In this document: positions 62,611-64,000 of the stretch, piece after piece
Position numbering within the stretch: position 1 is the stretch's first letter
Layout: the number at the start of each line of letters is the position of its first letter
Assembly (NCBI GenBank): GCA_035297145.1
Contig: DATGZN010000046.1
Location: 62,001 to 126,000, forward strand
DNA from: QHXW01 sp035297145
Lineage (GTDB): Bacteria; Acidobacteriota; Terriglobia; Bryobacterales; Bryobacteraceae
Direction: 5' to 3'
DNA length: 64,000 bases
Made by a program: the position numbers and the translations under genes
Notes under the pieces: model-generated
What the model was told of the DNA's origin: nothing
What the model saw: only the letters and a program-made list of their open reading frames with translations
Databases searched by the model: none

Positions 62611-63815
62611 TGTGCGCCCTCCCTCAGCAGATGCTGCTGGCCGAGGTCCGACCAGTCAGGCAGCTCATCCGTGACTCCAATCCTGGCCAGATAAGGCATG
62701 TCGAGTTCGTTGCCGGCCGCCGGTGTGCCGCTTGACGGTGTCTGTTCCAAAACATTCGCGACATGCACCGCGGTGAGCGGGCCGAATTGTCCGTCAGGAC
62801 AGCGGGAAGGATTATGATGGAAGGCGACAGCTTCGACGACGGAATCGGGAAGACCCCACAACCAAAGCAGGTAGCCACCCATCTCGGCATGCGTCGTACC
62901 GAATGTGTCTCTCTCGGCCTCGGTTAGAGTTCTTTCTCCCGCCGCGACCGCGCACAGCACGCGATCATATTCATCTGCGTGATGTGCCACGAACACTAGC
63001 TGTCCCACATCGTGCAGTAGTCCTGCCACGAAGGCGTCGTCCGTGGCCTGTTTGGAAGCCTTTTGTGATTTCGCAATGTCACGCGCGATGGCGGCTACCG
63101 CCGTGCTGTGCTGTTGCAGCTTCTCAATGGAAAACCGCGGACATTTCGACGGATTAAAGCTGGAGAACGCCGAGACCGACAGCGCCAACGCTTTGACCGT
63201 ATCGATGCCCAGGAACATTACCGCGTCTTCGGCACTGGTGATATGCCGGCGCAGCCCGAAGAACGCCGAGTTCACGAGTTGGAGGACCTTCGCGGTCATG
63301 GCCATGTCCTGGGCCAGCGTCGCCCCGATTTGTTGCGCAGAGGCGTCCGGAGCTTGCAACACTTGAATGACTTGGCGGTAGATGGCCGGAGTGCTCGGCA
63401 AGGACGTGGTACGGGAGATCAAAGCGCGCAAGGCGGGTTCCACCAGGACATCGCGGAGAGCAAAGGCGCGATCCAGCGTGGTCTTGAGCACTTCCGGGTC
63501 GCACGGCTTGGACAGATACTGATGCGCGACCATCGCCGCTTGCACGCGGAGATCCTGTTCCCAAGTTCCGGAGAGGATCATGCGCACCATTTGTGGATAG
63601 AGCTTGGCGACTTCTTTGAGCAGCTCAGCTCCGTTCATACCCGGCATCCGCATATCCGCGATGATGACGTCGAAGTTGGATGCCGCCAACACGCGGAGCG
63701 CCTCGGCGCCGCTCGAGACAAACTCCATCTCCCACAGATCACCGTAGGGGAACAGCATACGCTTCAAGCCACTGAGCAGCTTGGGCTCATCGTCCACGAA
63801 CAGGATGCTCTTCAT
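62607..63815 (-). CDS. Response regulator with HDOD output domain
   Basis: 402 residues from ATG 63815 (TTG 63830 also possible). The receiver is KSILFVDDEPKLLSGLKRML, with VIIADMRMPGMNG and YLSKPCDPEVL. HDOD output: LPSTPAIYRQVIQVLQAPDA, AQDMAMTAKVLQLVNSAFFG, TSAEDAVMFLGIDTVKALAL and ATDDAFVAGLLHDVGQLVFV. HDOD proteins work in signalling without known catalysis. It is the first gene of an overlapping pair of regulators that share receiver type, perhaps receiving signals from one kinase. Confidence 0.9.
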   Translation of the reverse strand: MKSILFVDDEPKLLSGLKRMLFPYGDLWEMEFVSSGAEALRVLAASNFDVIIADMRMPGMNGAELLKEVAKLYPQMVRMILSGTWEQDLRVQAAMVAHQYLSKPCDPEVLKTTLDRAFALRDVLVEPALRALISRTTSLPSTPAIYRQVIQVLQAPDASAQQIGATLAQDMAMTAKVLQLVNSAFFGLRRHITSAEDAVMFLGIDTVKALALSVSAFSSFNPSKCPRFSIEKLQQHSTAVAAIARDIAKSQKASKQATDDAFVAGLLHDVGQLVFVAHHADEYDRVLCAVAAGERTLTEAERDTFGTTHAEMGGYLLWLWGLPDSVVEAVAFHHNPSRCPDGQFGPLTAVHVANVLEQTPSSGTPAAGNELDMPYLARIGVTDELPDWSDLGQQHLLREGAQ

Positions 63816-63905
63816 CGCGGCCACAGTCAATGAATCGGCTTATTGGCGCGCGGTCTTTAGGAAAACGATGGACCAGCCGATAGTCACAAGTAAGAGGTGT
63901 CCGCC

Positions 63906-64000
63906 TTGAAGCCTGCCCGAAAAAGAGCGCTTGTCTACTTAGCGTTCCTACTTCTGCTGGCTGGGCTAAGTATCCCGTGCCATGGGGCCCGCTGGCATGG
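63906..64000 (+). CDS. Exported protein, 3'-partial
   Basis: TTG 63906, 6 nt after GAGGTG (63894-63899), starts a frame open to the window end. It begins with LKPARKRALVYLAFLLLLAG and LSIPCHGA, a convincing signal peptide. GTG 63897 is an alternative. Nothing can be said about the mature protein. It diverges from the response regulator pair. Confidence 0.5.
   Translation, partial: MKPARKRALVYLAFLLLLAGLSIPCHGARWH

Overview
The window looks like a chromosomal stretch of an Acidobacteriota genome, most likely of the Bryobacter/Solibacter type (inference). The grounds are several very long tandem-duplicated MacB/FtsX-type permeases of the ADOP kind, two of them behind PadR regulators, an SBBP beta-propeller surface protein, an HspR-controlled dnaK/dnaJ locus, Tat-exported sugar enzymes and GC-rich codon use. 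There are no rRNA genes, no CRISPR array and no convincing tRNA.

Layout. 0-13 kb holds housekeeping and metabolic genes: a partial SBBP-repeat protein, miaB, a bifunctional-nuclease-domain protein, a GH57 glycosidase, a YVTN-propeller/phosphoesterase, moaA, nadA, and a radical SAM gene. That last gene appears to read through an in-frame TGA into a Cys-Sec-Ala-Glu-Pro tail, with a hairpin placed where a bacterial SECIS should be. 13.1-16.8 kb is a decayed integrative mobilizable element: tyrosine recombinase, HTH/excisionase-like gene, TraK-like gene, a ribbon-helix-helix relaxosome fragment and a frameshifted DUF3363-type relaxase remnant. 16.9-22.8 kb is a padR-ADOP-permease operon. 23-28.7 kb carries a GH28-like enzyme, decayed fragments, a degenerate receiver, a PilZ protein and beta-propeller proteins. 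28.7-32.4 kb is dnaK-dnaJ-hspR without grpE. 32.5-37.8 kb is a TonB receptor, an ABC-type binding protein and a hybrid histidine kinase with tightly overlapping genes.

37.8-42.6 kb has an inverted pair of REP-like repeats next to a truncated IS110 transposase with a structured leader (possible bridge-RNA relic). That relic is fused to the tail of a lost permease and followed by a second padR-ADOP pair. Both padR genes have the same promoter/operator layout. 42.9-45.1 kb is a sugar isomerase/oxidoreductase pair. 45.1-50.6 kb is a compact carrier-protein locus: an FkbH-like phosphatase fused to a peptidyl/acyl carrier domain, a GT4 glycosyltransferase, and a second GT4 fused to a type II thioesterase. 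This is the least conventional system in the window.

50.2-53.0 kb is a diverged tandem duplication (thioesterase tail, LysE, Fis-type HTH). Its second copy is interrupted by about 0.8 kb resembling a polymorphic-toxin tail plus a candidate immunity gene. 52.8-57.5 kb is an outer-membrane barrel / DUF4390 / NtrY-like kinase / NtrC-like activator operon. 57.5-64 kb has an RRM protein, marC, zwf, gnd, two overlapping response regulators with HD/HDOD domains, and the start of an exported protein.

Dispersed 42-48 bp REP-like palindromic repeats (four copies) and ACCTARCACCT-type repeats sit between genes. All functional statements come from reading motifs by eye; no database search was possible.
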